Positions 1-11,998 of a DNA stretch of 64,000 nt are shown piece by piece. The position numbers were made by a program, and so were the translations under genes. The notes beneath the pieces are model-generated. The model saw only the letters and a program-made list of their open reading frames with translations, was not told where the DNA came from and searched no databases. The stretch's first letter is position 1. Each line of letters begins with the position of its first letter. Origin of the DNA: Acorus gramineus (Eukaryota > Streptophyta > Magnoliopsida > Acorales > Acoraceae); the NCBI GenBank assembly GCA_030737835.1, contig JAUJYN010000022.1, positions 2,448,712 to 2,512,711 of the forward strand. The letters are read 5' to 3'.

Positions 1-1272
1 AGGTTGTGGCTTACGCGTCGCGTCAGTTGAAGCCCCATTAGCAGAATTACCCCACCCATGACCTTGAGTTGGCAGCGATCATGTTTGCGCTGAAGATGTG
101 GAGGCATTACCTCTATGGCGAGGAGTTTGAGCTCTTCACTGATCACAAGAGCTTGACTTATTTGCAGTCCCAGCCGGAGCTCAACATGCGTCAGAGACGT
201 TGGGTCGAGTTCCTGAAGGACTATGATTGTGACATCGCTTACCATCCGGGTAAGGCGAATGTCGTGGCGGATGCTCTCAGCAGGCAGCCCTTGGGCATGG
301 CCGCCCATATGGCTGTACGTCGTTGGAGGCTTCTGGAGGAGGCCGCTTGCTGGATCAGCGTTCGAGAGACTCCTGCGGGTGGCTTTTTGGCCAGGCTAGT
401 GGTGCAGCCCGTTCTCCTCGACGAGATCCGCACGGCTCAGGGGCAGGATTCTCACTTTCTAGTCCTCTCTGAAGGCGTCACCCGGGGCGAGCGTCCGGAC
501 TACCAGATTCGCGAGGACGGGATCCTGCGGTTTAGAGGCCGAGTATGCATTCCTGACGACGCAGAGCTGAAGCAGAAGATCTTGGACGAGGCCCATCATT
601 CGAGGTACACAGTGCATCCTGGTGGCATGAAGATGTACAGGGGCCTTCATCGTGGCTACTGGTGGCGCGGGATGAAGACGGATATTGCCCGTTTCGTTGC
701 CCAATGCTTAGTATGCCAGCAGGTGAAGTCGGAGCATCAGCGTCCTGCGGGGAAGCTACAGTCCATTGAGATCCCTCAGTGGAAGTGGGAGCAGATCACC
801 ATGGACTTCGTCTTGGGTTTGCCGAGGTCACGTTCGGGTCGCGATGCCATCTGAGTAATCGTCGATCCGACTGACAAAGTCTGCTCATTTCCTCCCCATC
901 CGACTCACCGATTCTCTGGACATCCTAGCGCAGTTGTTTGTCTCCGAGATTGTTCGTCTCCATGGCACTCCCGTCAGCATCATTTCTGATCGAGACGCAC
1001 GATTTACTTTGAGGTTCTGGCGTAGCCTCCAGCACGCCCTTGGTACGAACCTCCACTTTAGTACAGCGTTTCATCTACAGACGGACGGCCAGTCGGAGAG
1101 GACGATTCAGACCCTGGAGGACATGCTGCGAGCCTGCGTTCTCAATTTTGGGGGCAGTTGGGAGAGGCACCTTCCGTTGGTGGAGTTTGCCTACAACAAC
1201 AGCTACCACTCGAGTATCCGGATGGCTCCTTATGAGGCGCTCTATGGCCGCAGCTGCAGGTCCCCCTTGTGC
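1..1272 (+). pseudogene. Tekay-type Ty3/gypsy pol remnant (RNase H end to integrase)
   Basis: This is the oldest-looking chromovirus piece at the left edge. Bases 1 to about 290 encode the end of the RNase H domain, with [18 protein letters not shown] and the [13 protein letters not shown] motif. From about 540 the integrase is recognisable: the HHCC zinc region ([21 protein letters not shown]), the DDE-core stretch around [10 protein letters not shown], and [16 protein letters not shown]. The protein closely matches the two fuller elements at 15031-26063 and 9596-31829. The homology stops abruptly inside the integrase and passes into AT-rich DNA, so no chromodomain or 3' LTR follows. The element continues leftward outside the window. 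It is a broken fossil with a few breaks. Lineage is assigned from the close relatives in this window. Confidence 0.9.
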
Positions 1273-1628
1273 TTTTTAAAAATTGGGTTCGAAACATAAA
1301 AAATTTTAAAAAATTTCAAATATACCCTACAAATACATGCTATTATTTTTGTACCATAACAAACTATGTGTTTATTTATTTATCATTAAAAAATTATTTA
1401 ATGTCAAATATATTATTTGATCACTTATTCTGATCTGAACTAACATAACTAGAACCTAACATAACTAGAGTTAACCCTCAAGTGAAAAGAAAAGACAAAA
1501 TAACCTTAGCTTATAATGATAGTCTAATTTTATAATAACGTAAATAATTGATAATTAATAACCTCATTGATTATTTTTTCCTTTTTCATATTTGTTTTAA
1601 ATTAAATGAATATATTGAGTTTTTCTAG
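1273..1628. other. AT-rich intergenic DNA, no gene
   Basis: The composition shifts sharply from the GC-rich pol remnant to AT-rich sequence with long A and T runs. I see no open frame, tandem array or recognisable element here. It is plausibly old host intergenic DNA. Confidence 0.6.
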
Positions 1629-1640
1629 AACTTTATCATT

Positions 1641-1991
1641 GTACGACAAGAAATGACATTATCATGTTCAACGATGCAAGGTTTCAATCTGAGAATCAGT
1701 GGGCCATGTGGATGGTATTCATGGCACATTGGGAAATTTGCATCGTAGGTGCAACAGGTGTCTACATTTTGTACCATCACAACGTGACTCGGGTGCTTCC
1801 GAGATGGCTCCGTCTAGGGTAGACCCCTTATCAACCGGGGCGGATGTGGCCTCACTTCTTGGTCTTACTTTTGCTTTTGCTTTTGTTTTGTATTGTTCAT
1901 TTTACTCCTCTCATCCCATTCAAGCTTTGTAATTCCGATTTTGTAATACAAATCACAATAGCAAAAGTCTATCTTTTCCTATAAAAAAAAA
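1641..1991 (+). mobile_element. Short poly(A)-tailed retroposon (truncated LINE or retroposed transcript)
   Basis: The 351-bp insert ends in a run of about a dozen A residues. It is flanked by a perfect 12-bp duplication, AACTTTATCATT, at 1629-1640 and 1992-2003, and similarity continues a few bases beyond. This is the signature of target-primed reverse transcription. The 5' half has one open frame of about 60 codons beginning MFNDARFQSENQ, which I do not recognise. The 3' half is T-rich with repeated TTTTGC and resembles the 3' end of plant L1-type LINEs. A 5'-truncated LINE is the likeliest reading; a processed host transcript is the alternative. Confidence 0.65.
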
Positions 1992-2003
1992 AACTTTATC
2001 ATT

Positions 2004-2461
2004 ATATGATTAATATATGATAAGTACTTAAAATATTTATTTTACTTTTATTACATTATTGTAATCAAAATATAAATAAAACTATTTAATGTTTAAAGTA
2101 TATATTATTGAAAATATTTGTTTGATTAAACATCTTTTATTGTGAGAGTAAATACTAAAGTAAAATAGAATAAATACTATATATAAATAAATATAGTTTT
2201 ATATTACAAATAAATACTATATTGTGAGAGTAAATATTAAAAAAAAAAGGGGTATTTTGATCTTTCTGCATGATTTAATGGTGTTAGTGGATAAATTTAG
2301 AAAAAAAATCTTTAAGTAGGGTGACAAATATGTAAAAAAAATTAATTTTTAAATGATATAAAACTAAATAGAGATTTTTTAAAGGTATAAATATAAATAT
2401 CATATCATTAGGGGATATATGTGTAAGAACCCCTTTTTTAAAATTTTAATTTCCACCAAAC
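2004..2461. other. AT-rich intergenic DNA, no gene
   Basis: This stretch is very AT-rich and non-coding. The phrase TTGTGAGAGTAAATA occurs twice, near 2139 and 2222, around a short region rich in TATA-like palindromes. I see nothing that supports a gene. Confidence 0.6.
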
Positions 2462-5034
2462 GTCCAAATTTTGCATGCCTAGAGGACTCAAGGATGCATC
2501 CCAACGATTGCGACTTTCGATTGTAAGGGATGAGTGCTTAAATATATCATTCAAGCGGGTGCTTTGGCTATATTGCTCACTAGAGATAAAGTGGTCTTTA
2601 GGTCACCGATGTACTATTTTGAGAACATATGGCAGCTCTTCTCTCATTTTATTTATGAATGGGGCATGTATTGTCACCCCCCATTGAGGCCGTCCCCGAG
2701 ACGTGGCAATAATAAAATATCAGCTATCAAGTACAAGAGATCAATAATGACTCCAATAAACAATACACAAGCTGGCAAACCAATGATAACTGATAACTCA
2801 ACTGAAAAGCGGAAGCATAAGATATCAACAATGTCTGTAAACAAAAAACATTATTACAGACTCGAATACACAATCACTGTCATGTGAGAGCCAAGTCTAG
2901 TCCAAATAAAATACAACCTGTGCCACATGCACGATTTACAATACATAAAATGACTCTAGGACTGTTGACAGCCTCGCACTCGCCACCCACCGGACAGAAC
3001 GCTCCACGCACATATGACCACGCCACAGGGAAGCTCCAGCTCCACGCCCAACACTGCCCCTGAAAAGAAACAGTATGCGAGGGGTGAGCTACAAGCTCAG
3101 TGAGTGGCTGAAAACCAATCACCATTACAACAGTTCAATGTTAAGGCAATTTCCTTTCAAGGAAAACATGGGTAGAAACCCAATGGATAACAAGGTCACG
3201 TGGGGTGCGACCAACCTCACCCTCACCCTCACTCCCGGAGGAAGACTCTTGGGACTTTTGGGGAGAGATCATACCGTTGGTCGAAGAGACGCGGAATTAC
3301 TGGTCCACACAACACTACTGATCACCAACCTCACCCTCACCCTCACTCCCGGAGGGAGACTCTTGGGACTCTTGGGGAGAGACCATACCGTTGGTCAAAG
3401 AGACGCGGAATTACTGGCCTACACAACACTACTGGATCATCTACATCGAGATAACTGCCCAACGATGTCTTTGAACATCGATACGCAACCAGACCCAACA
3501 ACTATGGGAACGGACGAACAATGAATGGGTCACGCGGCGACGTGTCTTCACCTCATCCTCACCCTCACCCTTTAGAGGTGACATAGGACTTTTGGAGAGA
3601 TTAGACTCCTCTACACCCTTGGTCCACCGGTAGCCCTTTCCCCGGGTAGTCTCTACCTGGTATACTCCCACGATCAGTACGCTCCTGAACGCATCGGTAG
3701 TACCTACGGATGAGAGCCCTCTGTCAGGAAAGCTTTTCCAACGCCGGGGAGTTCCTACACGGATCCAACGAAGGGGAGAACGATTCCACGCTCGCAATAT
3801 CATTCGTTAGCCCTCTCCTGGGTAGCCTCTACCTGGTACACTCCCACGATCAGTACGCTTCCGAACACATCGGTGGTACCTACGGATGGGAGCCCTTTGT
3901 CAGGACAGCTTTAACCCGGACCGCTTCAACACGGACGACATTGGGAGGAAACACTCCATGTTCGCAAAGCAAACCTAATGGAAAAACAACTACTCTCGTT
4001 AATCGCCTACTTAATGACCAAGCTACCGGTTTAACAAAACTGATACAACAAATGAATTCTCCTGAATTCCATTCAAGTGCATCACATAGACACAGGGGCA
4101 ATTACATCGCTCCAACACTAACTAATGAGGTACATCCCAACGACGAGTCGTACCCACGCCTATTTCAGATAGGCCTATTTAGATTTAACATGTGTGTATA
4201 TATAACAGAAGAATCATATCATAGCTATGTGCATGAACCATATGCACGATCATCTAACAATTGATTATAAGGGTAACCCCTAACATGGATTTACATCATA
4301 AACAACATGCATACAAGGTATGGCCATTAATCATATAAGCACACAAGGCATAACTTAAGCATGCGTTGGATATCACCAACTTAAAAAGAAAGGGTCAAGC
4401 GCGATCTCGCGCACTAACAGGTGCATGCCAATATTCCAAACGAACCTGAGTCGAGCAGGAAATTGCATCTACTTACTCAGTTCGTGCAGAGGGAGAGGGC
4501 GAGAGAGATCATCATCTCATGAAGCTGGTCATAGCTTTGCCCCATTAGCATGGGCGCAACAACTACACCACGCCCTCGAGTCTTATCGCAAGGGAATATT
4601 AGGCAGGTGCCCGTTATTAACCAAGACTTAATCATGCTGGATATTCCAATTAATATGGTGGGAGTAGTATTACAATACTACCTAAGGCATGCCCTATTCT
4701 ATACATCCGTACACATTACAGAAATACATGCCCATACTAGAGGGGCGCATGCGATACAATCATTCATACATGGATACAATACATGCAATATAAGCCTAGC
4801 ATGCAAGATATCTAACATATTATAGTTTAAGCATGGCCATACTACTTATCTACACAAGTAGTATAGCTAGGATGCCCCATCGATGCGCGACGCATGACTA
4901 CGCGCGTCGAGCGCATCTCGAGGGGGGGGGGGATTGGATCAAACCACTCACAGATACCCGGATCATCGCGCGTCCGGTCTACGAGATCTGCAAAACACAA
5001 CCAATGATCCACAATTAAAATATGGAACCTCCTA

Positions 5035-7828
5035 TGTCACGCCCCAGGGCGGCCGTCCCCGAGACGCGGCAATGGTATATATGATATCAGCAGTCTATAC
5101 AGGAGGTCAATAACATACTCTAAACAACATCAAAAATGACAACACAGACAACAATGAGGCTGACATAATATATACACAAATAGCGGAAGCTAAAAGACTG
5201 AGTCTGTAATTCAAAAGACATATTACAGACCCGATACATAATCAATTGTCCTGTGAGAGCCAATATATACAACGACATCCAAATGTAATACAAACGTGTG
5301 CCCAAGCACGGAATACAATACATACAATCAAAGGGGGATGCTGATGGCCTCTCACTCGTAGAACGTGACGCTGCTCCGCTACTGCTGATGTGCCTCGGGG
5401 AGCTCCTCCTTCAGATCCGACTCAGATATCACTGGGGAAAAGAATATGCGAGGGGTGAGCCACACGCTCAGTGAATAGCACAACCCATGCATCACAATTC
5501 ATATTAACCTTAAATGATTTATATCCCCTAAGTGGGAGTAACTACACAATCCAGTGGGTCGTTACATCGCCGACCCACCCCATCCTCACCCTCACCCTCA
5601 AAGGGATGACATGGTCTTTTGGGATTGACTAGGCTGCTAATCACCCTTGGTCCACCGATAGCCTCTCCTCCACTCCGTAGCTTGCCTGGTATACTCCCAC
5701 GATCAGCACAGACGCATCTGAGGTACCTACAGATGGGATCCCTCTGTCAGGACAGCCTATCTAACACTGGGGAGTCCCTACACGGATCCAACGAAGGGAA
5801 AGAGAAACAGCCTACCCACACGGATACGATCCTCATGGATCCGCCGACACCGATTTCAACTCTACTAATGCCATGAATTCACCAGAATTCCTCCAGGGCG
5901 CATAAGATGCGGGGAGACATATATTATAACAACGAGGTTATAATATTCTCTAAGGCATGCTCACATTTGATTTAATTAAATTAAACTAGGTGGGAACATG
6001 CACAGATCGGGGCAAGGTGTCTAGGCATGCACAGGCCTCTATACATGATGTAAGGGTAAATATCCCTAGCATACAAATGTAACGCGGCATGGATACATCA
6101 CATTAATCAATATAAGGGTGCATATCCCTAGCATGCAAGTCTAGGTGGCATGGATACAACATAATATTCATGCAAAACATAGTTTACATTAATATTAGCT
6201 AATATGCAACTATGGTGCCCCAGGGGAGGGCGATGCACGCCTACGTGCATCGAACGCCTCCCTACTTGGTCGGATTGTCCCACTCACCAACACCCGGGTC
6301 ATCGCGTGACGCCTCGTCAAGATCTGCAAGACATGGGTAATCAAATTGGTGAGTAATTACACAAATACATAAGAAATATGCTAGAAATACGCTCCACTCG
6401 GACAAGCATGCATACGGCCCGCACGAACGCGAGCCCGAGTGCCCCGACATCCTCCCGCACCCACGACAGCCATGCACACGGCCACCCGCACGCACACACA
6501 CGGGTGCTCACGCACGCACGCACCCCCGCGCCCCGGGCGCACTGCCGCGCCCCAGCCCGCGCGCCTAGGCGCGCTGTCGCGCCCCTGTCCGCACTCCCAG
6601 ACACGCTGCGCTCGCGCGCGCCCGTGCGCACCGTGCGTCCAGCCCTGCGTCTACCCGCGCGTACTGCGCCCCTGCACAGCACCACGCGCGCACCCCTGCA
6701 CTGCACCCCGCGCGCACCCCTGCGTGCACCCCGCGCACTGCGCCCCAGCGCAGCACCCCGCGCGCACCGTGAGTACTGCACTCCCCGCGTAGCACACCGC
6801 GTGCACGCCCGTGCGTCTGCGCGTACGCGCGCACGCCCCCAGCGCACCCGACTGCGCGCGCCTGCTCTGCCTGCGCGCGTAGACTCGCGCGCACGCGCGC
6901 GGATGACCCTGCACGCGCGCCCGAGTCCTTCCCACCACCTCCCTCAGCCCTCCCACACCCCTAACACACATGCATACCATGCACACCAAAAAACACATCC
7001 TAATCAAGCATCTACACAAGAAAAAGGGAGAAGGACTCACCCAAGGGAGGAAAGGAAGGGAGGGAAGAACGGGTGCTCTTCGCGCACCGAAACGCCACCA
7101 ACAAGACCACCACTACCAAGCCTCTCCTCAGCCCTAGCAAGGCTGAAAAACAGAGGAGAAAAGGAGCCATTAGAGGGGGTCAACATAGGGGAAAGCAAAA
7201 ACGAAACCATGGGAAGGTAGATCGGGTCCTCACCTTCCATTTCTTCTTCAATGGCTTTCCTTTTCCACCTCTCCTACTAGGTCAAAAGGAGGATATAAAG
7301 AGAGGGGAGATGAGCTTTTGGTGTGTGTGAGAGAGAGGAATGAATAAAGAAGAAGAACTATTGGTGGGCGTGGACTTAAAGGCCACACACACACACACTC
7401 ACACTCACACACTCACACACACACACACTTAGAAAAATTTAGGTTTAGGTGAACTTTGACCCTAGTCAACCCAACCACACTAACAAACAAAACCAATTGA
7501 CCAAGTCAAGGGTCAAACTTGACTTGGTAAAAGTCACCTTTGACTCGGTCAAGTCTCCCAATGACTTTTCGCTTGGTCAAAACCTGGATATGATTCGGAA
7601 CTGCAAAATTCTGAAACGTTACCGGAATTCAATGAAATTTTCATGTGTGGCTTGAAATGGCACCAAGACACATAATATGCAGTTAGATTTTCAATCGGAG
7701 TTCTCAAGCTCATGATGATAGCCAAAAATCCAAAATTTTAGCGGTTCCGATCGAAAAAAGAAAAAGTTGAAAAACTGCCAGAATGCTCCAATGGTGACCA
7801 GAAAGCTAAAAGTGACACATATATAACA
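5035..7828 (-). repeat. Solo LTR, subfamily A, inserted in a B LTR
   Basis: Minus-strand LTR of 2794 bp. It begins TGTTATATATGTGTCAC on the minus strand and ends GTGACA. The perfect target duplication TCCTA lies at 5030-5034 and 7829-7833. The sequence on both sides joins smoothly into the surrounding B LTR, so this insertion is younger than that one. It has the GC-rich block (about 6420-6920) and the 36-bp cassette at 6288-6323. It lacks the mobile module found in most other A LTRs (see 46723-46843). Confidence 0.93.
7380..7430. repeat. CA-rich microsatellite in the LTR
   Basis: Imperfect (CA)n/(ACTC)n repeat of about 50 bp within the A LTR, in the stretch corresponding to just downstream of the proposed promoter. 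A similar GT-rich repeat lies in the B LTR at about 53901-53935. Confidence 0.85.
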
Positions 7829-9289
7829 TCCTATCACACATATAAGCCTACTTCATGAAGACCCTAACCCCTGATACTTCCATATTATCACCCAAGACAC
7901 ATGCAAACAACTCCTTGACACTCAACCAAGCAAAACTGCCAAACCTGCTGCAATAAGCCCTACTAATTGGTCTCCATAGCACCCAATACACTTCCGAAAA
8001 TTATGCAATAAAACATGCACATTCTCTGATATGTTGGGATCATAATCCATGAAGACATTAGAACCTAATTTTTCCTCTACAAGCCCAAAATAAATTATTT
8101 CCAGAAGCAGGTCAATTCCTACGCGAATCTGGACAGGCCATGCAAAACAGGTTCTAACTTACACCACAGATATCATAATCACCTCAAATTTCATATATAA
8201 CAACTAAACACATAGATGATCATATCATATGAAGACATAATCCTAGCAATGTGCCTCTAAATACTAGATTCACTGAGATCTTTAACATACAGAGTGCTGC
8301 CTTACCAAAACATGGGGAGAGAAATGGGGAGATGCGGGGTGCTCGACACACCCACAGCCACCTCAAGCATCATCACCACCACCACCTCATCAGCATCTCT
8401 TTAAGCCCTTCATGGCAGAAAACAGGGGTGCAAAGGGGCATGAGAAGGGGATAGAGAGAAGAGAAACAACAACAACACATACTCACCCTTTCTCACTCTT
8501 TCTTGCACTCTATCTTGATCATCTCATGAACTCCCTCTTCCTCTCCTCCTTGATCTCCATTACTCCCAACAATTATACACAATGAAAGGGAGAGGAGAAA
8601 AGAAAGCCTCGGATGGCTTCATTTGCTTGAGAAGGGGAGAGAGAGAGACAAATGGGGGTCTTTAATTCTCATAAAGTGAGTTGGTGGGAGGGGGGGTGTT
8701 GACAAGTCAACCCAACCAATGAAAAAAAACAAAACGTCAAGACTTAGTTGACCATCCCCACTTAGGCGTGTGCATTTTCTCACAATTATCCAAATCAGTA
8801 ACGACCAAACCCGGATGTCATTCAGAACTGCATATTTTCCAAAACGTTATCGGAATTCGATGAAATTTTTATGGGTAGTACAAACAGTATCAGGACCCAT
8901 AATATGAAGTTAGATTTTCAATCAGAGTATTCTAACTCCCGCAAGCAGCTAAAAGCTAAAATTTTAGCGACTCCGATTGAAAAAGAAAAAAGTCCTGAAT
9001 GACTCAGATGTGACCAAGGCTTAACTGAAATGGCTCCAAATGACACAGGCATAACATGTATCTAGCGGGAGCATGCACCGTTCATATAGAGGGGGGTAGA
9101 CTTTGCATTGAGGAGTAAAAAGATTTGTATGTTCGATCCGGGTGGCTATCGTCCACCGGGTTCTCTTGTTAGCGCTGGGTTGTTTTGTTTTAAAATTTTT
9201 TTAATATTTTCATCTCCAAATCAGTCATTGTACTTTAATCTATTTGAATACAATATCTACCTTTCTCTAAAAAAAAAAAAGTCCAAATT

Positions 9290-9411
9290 CCAAGATGCAG
9301 CCTCTCATCAAAAAATCATCTGGGCAACACAGTGTTTATTTTTCTCTTTTTAGAAATTTAAACCCCATTTAGAGGGATTTTGTGTTTCAAAATCTAAGAA
9401 TTTTCAACCAT
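9290..9411. other. Short intergenic spacer
   Basis: AT-rich sequence between the retroposon and the DNA transposon. No features seen. Confidence 0.5.
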
Positions 9412-9420
9412 CCAACCAAA

Positions 9421-9595
9421 GGGCGCGTCTATTTCCACCAACCAATTAACTAATATCACCAACCAAAAAACAAAAAAATCATAATTTAAACAACACTAAT
9501 CCCACCAGCCATTCGAGAGTCTCTCTGTCAATTATTGTTTAACCCATTCGACAATCTTCCTGTCAACCATTATTTAAACCATTCGACAAACTCTT
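9421..9595 (+). repeat. MULE left terminal inverted repeat (outer part)
   Basis: Outer 175 bp of the left inverted repeat; it resumes at 31835-31895 beyond the inserted retrotransposon. It contains about three degenerate subrepeats of roughly 45 bp sharing CATTCGACA and TGTCAACC. Confidence 0.85.
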
Positions 9596-10035
9596 AGTTA
9601 TATATGTGTTACTTTTTGCCTTGTGGTAACCATTGGAGCATTTTGGCAGTTTTTGAGTATTTTTCGTTTTTCGATCGGAACCGCTAAAATTTTGGACTGT
9701 GAGCTATCATCCTGAGTTTGAGGAGTCCGATTGAAAATCTAACTGCATATTATGTGTCCTGTCGCCATCCCAAGCCACTCACGAAAATTTCATCGAATTC
9801 CGGTGACGTTTCAGAAATTTTGCAGTTCCGGGGCGTATCCGGGTTTTGACCGAGCGAGAAGTCATTGGGAGACTTGACTTGGTCAATGTGGGCCCATGAC
9901 TTGGTCAACTCTTTTGTCCTTTTGTGTGGTTGAGTTGACTTAGGTCAAATTGCACTTAGACCCACTTAAACCCTCCCTAAACCTAATTAGGGCTAATCTA
10001 ATTAGGGGTGTGAGTGTGTGTGGAGTGGGAGTGAG

Positions 10036-10046
10036 GATAAATAAAT
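10036..10046 (+). promoter_or_regulatory. TATA-like box of the outer 5' LTR
   Basis: ATAAATAAATCC-type AT stretch at the position of the clean TATATAAA in the inner LTR (23283-23290), and followed by the same CACTATTCATCATC sequence. It is inferred to set the transcription start about 30 bp downstream. Confidence 0.5.
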
Positions 10047-11973
10047 CCTACGACTTCAACCCCTCACTATTCATCATCTTCCCCATTTGTTTTCTCTCTC
10101 CCCCTCTCTCTTTTTCTATGTTTTGACCTAGTTCTCGAGGTTGAAACCAAAAACCCAAAGAAGAGAAAGGTTAGATCTTGTCCCGATCTATCTTCTGGTG
10201 GTCTCGGATTCGAGTTTCCACTTGTTTGACCCCCTCTCATACCCTCTTTTCTCCTCTGATTTCAGCCCCTTTGAAGGCTGAAAGAGATCTTGGTGGTGGA
10301 GGTCTTTGGGGAGGTGTTTCGGTGCACGAAGAGCTCCCGGTCCCCTTCCCTTCCTTTCCTCTCCTAGGGTAAGCTTTCTTCCTTCCTTTTCTTGCTTAGA
10401 TGCATGTTAGGAGGGTGTTTTTGGGTGTGTGGTGGCTGTTGGTGGCTGTTGGTGGTGGTTAGTGGCCATTGGTGGCCGGTGAGGGGTGGTAGGGTGGCTC
10501 GGGCAGGATGGCAGGCTGTCCCGGGTAGACTGGCAGGCAGACAGGCAGCACAGGCAGGCGCAGGGCTGGGCACTGTCGGGCTTGCAGGCAGAGCAGCGCG
10601 GGCGTGCGCACGGGCGTGCACGCGGGTGGAGCAGGAGCGTGCGGGTGCTGCGTGCTGGGCGCCGTGCGAGGGCATGCGCGTGGGGCGCTGCGCAGAGGCG
10701 CAGTGCGTTCCGTGCGCAGGGGGCCGCGTGCGGATGCTGCACGTAGGGTGCCGTGCTGGGGGGTGCGCGCGGGGCGAGACACTGGGCGTAGGAAGTGCGG
10801 TGTGCGCGTGATGGGGCGAGCGGTGGTGTGCGAGGGGCAACGCGCTGGGCGCAGGGCGTGCGGTGTGCGCGCGGGTTGCTGCGCTGGGGCGCAGTGAGCG
10901 CGCGGTGCACCCGGGGAGCTCGGCGGCGTGTCCTGGCGCGGGCAGGGGCTCGGCAGTGCGCCTGGGTGCGCGGGCTGCGGCGCGGCGGTGCGCCGGGGCG
11001 GGTGGCCGTGCGGATGGTTGTCGGGGGTTCGGGAGTGAGTCAGAGTGCTCAGACTCGCGTGCGTACAGGCCGTATGTACGCTTGTTCGAGTATTGTGTAT
11101 TTTTAGTGTATTTTTGTGGTATTTGTGTATTTTACTCACCAAATTGATTACCCTGTCTTGCAGATCTTGACGGACGGTCGCGCGACGACCCAGTTATCAG
11201 TGAGTGGTACAATCCAACCCAGTAGGGAGGCGCTATATGCACTTGGGCGTATACCGTCCTCCCCTGGGGCACCGCAGTTGATATTAACTTGTTAACATGT
11301 AATCCATGCAAGCATGATTAGTGTGTAGAATGCATGCCACCCTAGACTTTGTATGTTAGGGACTTGCACCCTTAGGATATGTGTAAGAGCCATGCATCCT
11401 GTCACCTTGTTATCATGCTAGGAAAGCCTCGACCTATGCATGCGTTCTATTAGTTTGATTTATTAAATTAAATGCAAACTTATGATATTGTTAGCATGCC
11501 TTAGGGAATATTAGGGGGCCTTGCGAGGTCAACATTGAGACCCGGGCTAGGGTACTCCGTGTTCCTTGTTTGGTTGTCGGGATGTCCTATATCGGGACCT
11601 CAGGTTGCCCTCCCAAGGTTTCTTTTCCTCATTATTATCTTATATATTCCCCACATCTTGGTTATGCGCCCTGGAGGAATTCTGAAGAATTCAAGACATT
11701 AGAGTTGTTGAGATGTGTTGTCGGCGGATCCGAGTGGATCATATGCGTATGGATAGGCTGTTTTGTTCCCTTCGTTGGATCCGTGTAGAGACTGCCCCGG
11801 CGTTAGAAAGGCTGTCCCGTGGAGGGCTCCCATCAGTAGGCACCTCCTGATTTGGGACGGACTGTGCTGAATGTGGGAGTGTCCAAGCGGCCTACGGAGT
11901 GGGGAGAGACTATCGGTGGACCAAGGGTGACCAACAGCCTAGTCAGTCCCAATATCCTATGTCACCATATTGA

Positions 11974-11998
11974 GGGGTGAGGGTGAGGGTGTGGTGGG
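11974..11998 (+). other. G-quadruplex-prone GGGTGA repeat in the LTR
   Basis: Four runs of three or more G separated by short loops (GGGGTGAGGGTGAGGGTG then GTGGG) fit the usual G-quadruplex pattern. A second copy lies near 12079. Equivalent runs occur in the other A and B LTRs, as CACCCT repeats on minus-strand copies. Confidence 0.6.

Larger units (their letters stand above)
2672..9056 (-). repeat. Solo LTR, subfamily B, interrupted by a subfamily A solo LTR
   Basis: Read on the minus strand it begins TGTTATGCCTGTGTCA (ending at 9056) and finishes with GTGACA (starting at 2672). It is flanked by a perfect 5-bp duplication TGTAT at 2667-2671 and 9057-9061. No internal region is attached, so this is a solo LTR left by recombination between the two LTRs of a former element. 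Without the insertion at 5035-7828 and its duplicated site, it is about 3.6 kb. It contains a tandem duplication of about 118 bp (near 3210-3440) with GGGTGA repeats, and the conserved 36-bp cassette at 4952-4987. Confidence 0.9.
2471..9280 (+). mobile_element. Poly(A)-tailed retroposon split by an LTR insertion
   Basis: The left part (2471-2671) and right part (9062-9280) form one insert of about 420 bp. The right part ends in 12 A residues at 9269-9280. GTCCAAATT is duplicated at 2462-2470 and at 9281-9289, immediately after the poly(A), which fits a LINE-type insertion. The interior is split by the solo LTR at 2672-9056. The left part contains a short open frame without recognisable domains. 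A Pol III B-box-like GTTCGATCC lies near 9133, but no convincing A box sits at the usual distance, so I favour a 5'-truncated LINE over a SINE. Confidence 0.55.

Noticed and set aside
1629-2003. Host gene 3' end
   Set aside because: Poly(A) with a 12-bp duplication on both sides indicates a retroposed insert, and no upstream exons are visible.
3075-3803. Open frames with repeated TLTLTPGGRLLGLLG sequence in the B LTR
   Set aside because: The frames come from the GGGTGA-bearing tandem repeat of about 118 bp in a non-coding LTR. The same sequence is open in two frames, and other LTR copies do not keep it.
9063-9141. SINE with Pol III A and B boxes
   Set aside because: GTTCGATCC fits a B box, but no good A box lies 30-50 bp upstream, and the insert extends at least 200 bp further left, so a LINE 3' end is preferred.
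10364-11147. Long Ala/Arg/Pro/Cys-rich open frames on both strands in the GC block (also 6339-7240, 15478-16718, 23450-24503, 29472-30401, 33545-34244, 38748-39464, 47082-48591)
   Set aside because: They overlap on several frames at once, are low in complexity, and follow from GC-rich repeats with few stop codons. They sit in LTRs, differ in length between copies and match no domain.
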